Shown piece by piece: positions 56,907-64,000 of a stretch of 64,000 nucleotides of DNA. Positions within the stretch are counted from its first letter, which is position 1. Each line of letters begins with the position of its first letter. A program made the position numbers and the translations under genes. The notes below the pieces were generated by a model. It searched no databases. It saw only the letters and a program-made list of their open reading frames with translations, and was not told the DNA's origin. The DNA comes from Erpobdella octoculata. Lineage: Eukaryota; Annelida; Clitellata; Hirudinida; Erpobdellidae. The stretch covers positions 32,637,432 to 32,701,431 of the forward strand of contig OZ022244.1 of assembly GCA_963978895.1 (NCBI GenBank), written 5' to 3'.

Positions 56907-57889
56907 TTGTCTTGTATGCAAAGCTGAACCGCTAGACAAATTTTAATGAAATTATTAGGTAGATCTCAAAGAGTAAAAATTCATAGGATACTTTTTAATT
57001 TTTTTTATGACCAAAAAACCCTCAGGCCAAAAGTGCCTATTTACGAACATCAAAGGTTATTGCGTAATCAAATTCAAATTTAGCTTGCGTGACAAAGTTT
57101 GAAGAGTTTAAGCAGCTTTTAGCAAATCTATTTTATGTTCTATGGGCAAAAAAAGAGTTAGGGGAGAGTGGAAGAAAGAAAAGAAGCGAAAGCGGGAAAG
57201 CAAGCGTGAGAACGAGCGGGATCGGAAAAGAGAGCGGGATTGGGAAAGCAAATGGGAGCGGGAGAGCGAGCGGGAACGGGAACGGGAGAGCAAGAGGGGA
57301 TAGAAACGGTAGCAAAAGAGAGAAGCGGAAAAGCGAGCGGGATTGGGAAAGCAAATGGGAGCGGGAGAGCGAGTGAGAACGGGAAAGCGAGCGGGATTGG
57401 GAAAGCGAATGGGGGCGGGATAGCGAGCGGGAGAGGAAGAGGGGATGGAAACGGGAGCAAGAGAAAAGCAAGAGAAAAAAAACGATAGAGAATCCTTTAA
57501 AAATTCTGGATAACCCCGCTAGTATATAATATGTATGAAAAGATTTTTTATATTTAAGTAGGTGTGTGGTATAAATAATTTTGAATTAAATTGTAATAAT
57601 TAAAATGTCGTTTTTTAGCAACATTAGTCCAACAATTATGGAGTAAATTGACAATTTTGTACAACAGCAAAATTAACTGCATAAATCAAGGAAACAAAAA
57701 AAACTCAAAAGTACTTCTTAGATACATATTGTAATTTAACAACTACTCTAATAATTCAACAACAATTAGGCTTCTAAACCTACCAACAACGCTCTGCTCT
57801 TACAAAAATTAAAAAAGAATTTTATGCAACAGTTTAGAAACAAAATCAAAATGATGACCAAAAAATAAATATAAACAACAAAATAAATT
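56693..57889. other. TAF6 5' flank / PI3K 3' flank with repeats
   Basis: (TA)n(TG)n at 56838-56908. The block at about 56905-57110, with GCAAAGCTGAACCGCTAGAC, looks like a dispersed repeat of unknown family. A GC-rich minisatellite follows at 57165-57475. 57490-57889 is AT-rich and holds the PI3K 3' UTR. No further gene. Confidence 0.6.
57165..57475. repeat. GC-rich minisatellite GGGAAAGCGAGCGGGA
   Basis: 10-12 bp units (GAGCGGGA, GAACGGGA, AAGCGAGCGGGATTGGG) with a higher-order repeat of AAGCGAGCGGGATTGGGAAA. Strong purine strand bias, unlike the AT-rich arrays elsewhere in the window. Both strands give Arg/Gly/Ser or Pro/Leu/Ser ORFs that are not genes. Confidence 0.92.
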
Positions 57890-63924
<6,035 letters not shown>

Positions 63925-64000
63925 CTGAGAAGAATAAAATGATGTATAAATAACAATGTTATCAATAGTTATCAAATTAAGTGTACTATAAATGATGTAT

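Noticed and set aside
57133..57488. Overlapping Leu/Pro/Ser and Gly/Ser/Arg ORFs on both strands
   Set aside because: They arise from the GC-rich minisatellite; no frame is favoured.

Overview
This window is nuclear DNA from an animal, very probably a marine invertebrate. Introns and intergenic DNA are AT-rich and packed with micro- and minisatellites. Exons are GC-richer, introns are short and numerous, and the gene set (class IA PI3-kinase, penta-EF-hand calpain, filamin-repeat rod, TAF6, QTRT2) is metazoan. tRNA-derived SINEs with a central motif resembling those of aquatic-animal SINEs support this. I cannot name the phylum from the sequence.

Layout, left to right. 1-2281 (+): last six exons of QTRT2, preceded by a 26-27 bp minisatellite. 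2282-4244: repeats and a SINE. 4245-5726 (+): PRPF31 as one uninterrupted ORF. 7610-15842 (+): a complete 19-exon calpain (676 codons). 54129-16467 (-): a giant filamin-repeat gene of 68 coding exons (3,585 residues by my splice model) with no actin-binding domain. 56692-54983 (-): TAF6 as one uninterrupted ORF. 63924-57890 (-): the last ten exons of a class IA PI3-kinase catalytic subunit, continuing past the right edge. Calpain and filamin are tail-to-tail; filamin, TAF6 and PI3K lie head-to-tail on the minus strand. The genes are functionally unrelated (tRNA modification, splicing, proteolysis, cytoskeleton, transcription, lipid signalling) and nothing indicates an operon.

The filamin gene is the most distinctive gene. 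Its 5' two-thirds repeats a four-exon, two-Ig cassette with nearly constant exon lengths (about 147/84/138/177 nt, all phase 1) about eleven to twelve times. Its 3' third uses another plan, long exons alternating with 105-nt exons, several of which carry Pro-rich linkers.

Mobile DNA, mostly in introns: an internally deleted hAT transposon with an exact 8-bp target duplication, a solo LTR with an exact 5-bp duplication, an 85-bp hAT-like MITE with an exact 8-bp duplication, two TA-flanked MITEs on either side of a (TA)n tract, and at least seven tRNA-derived SINEs, all on the minus strand.

The most unusual pattern is that many intronic minisatellites are built from an exon-intron junction. 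The repeat unit holds the real splice site plus a few bases of exon, so splice donors or acceptors lie in tandem beside the authentic one in calpain, filamin and PI3K. I found this by eye; its genome-wide significance is untested.
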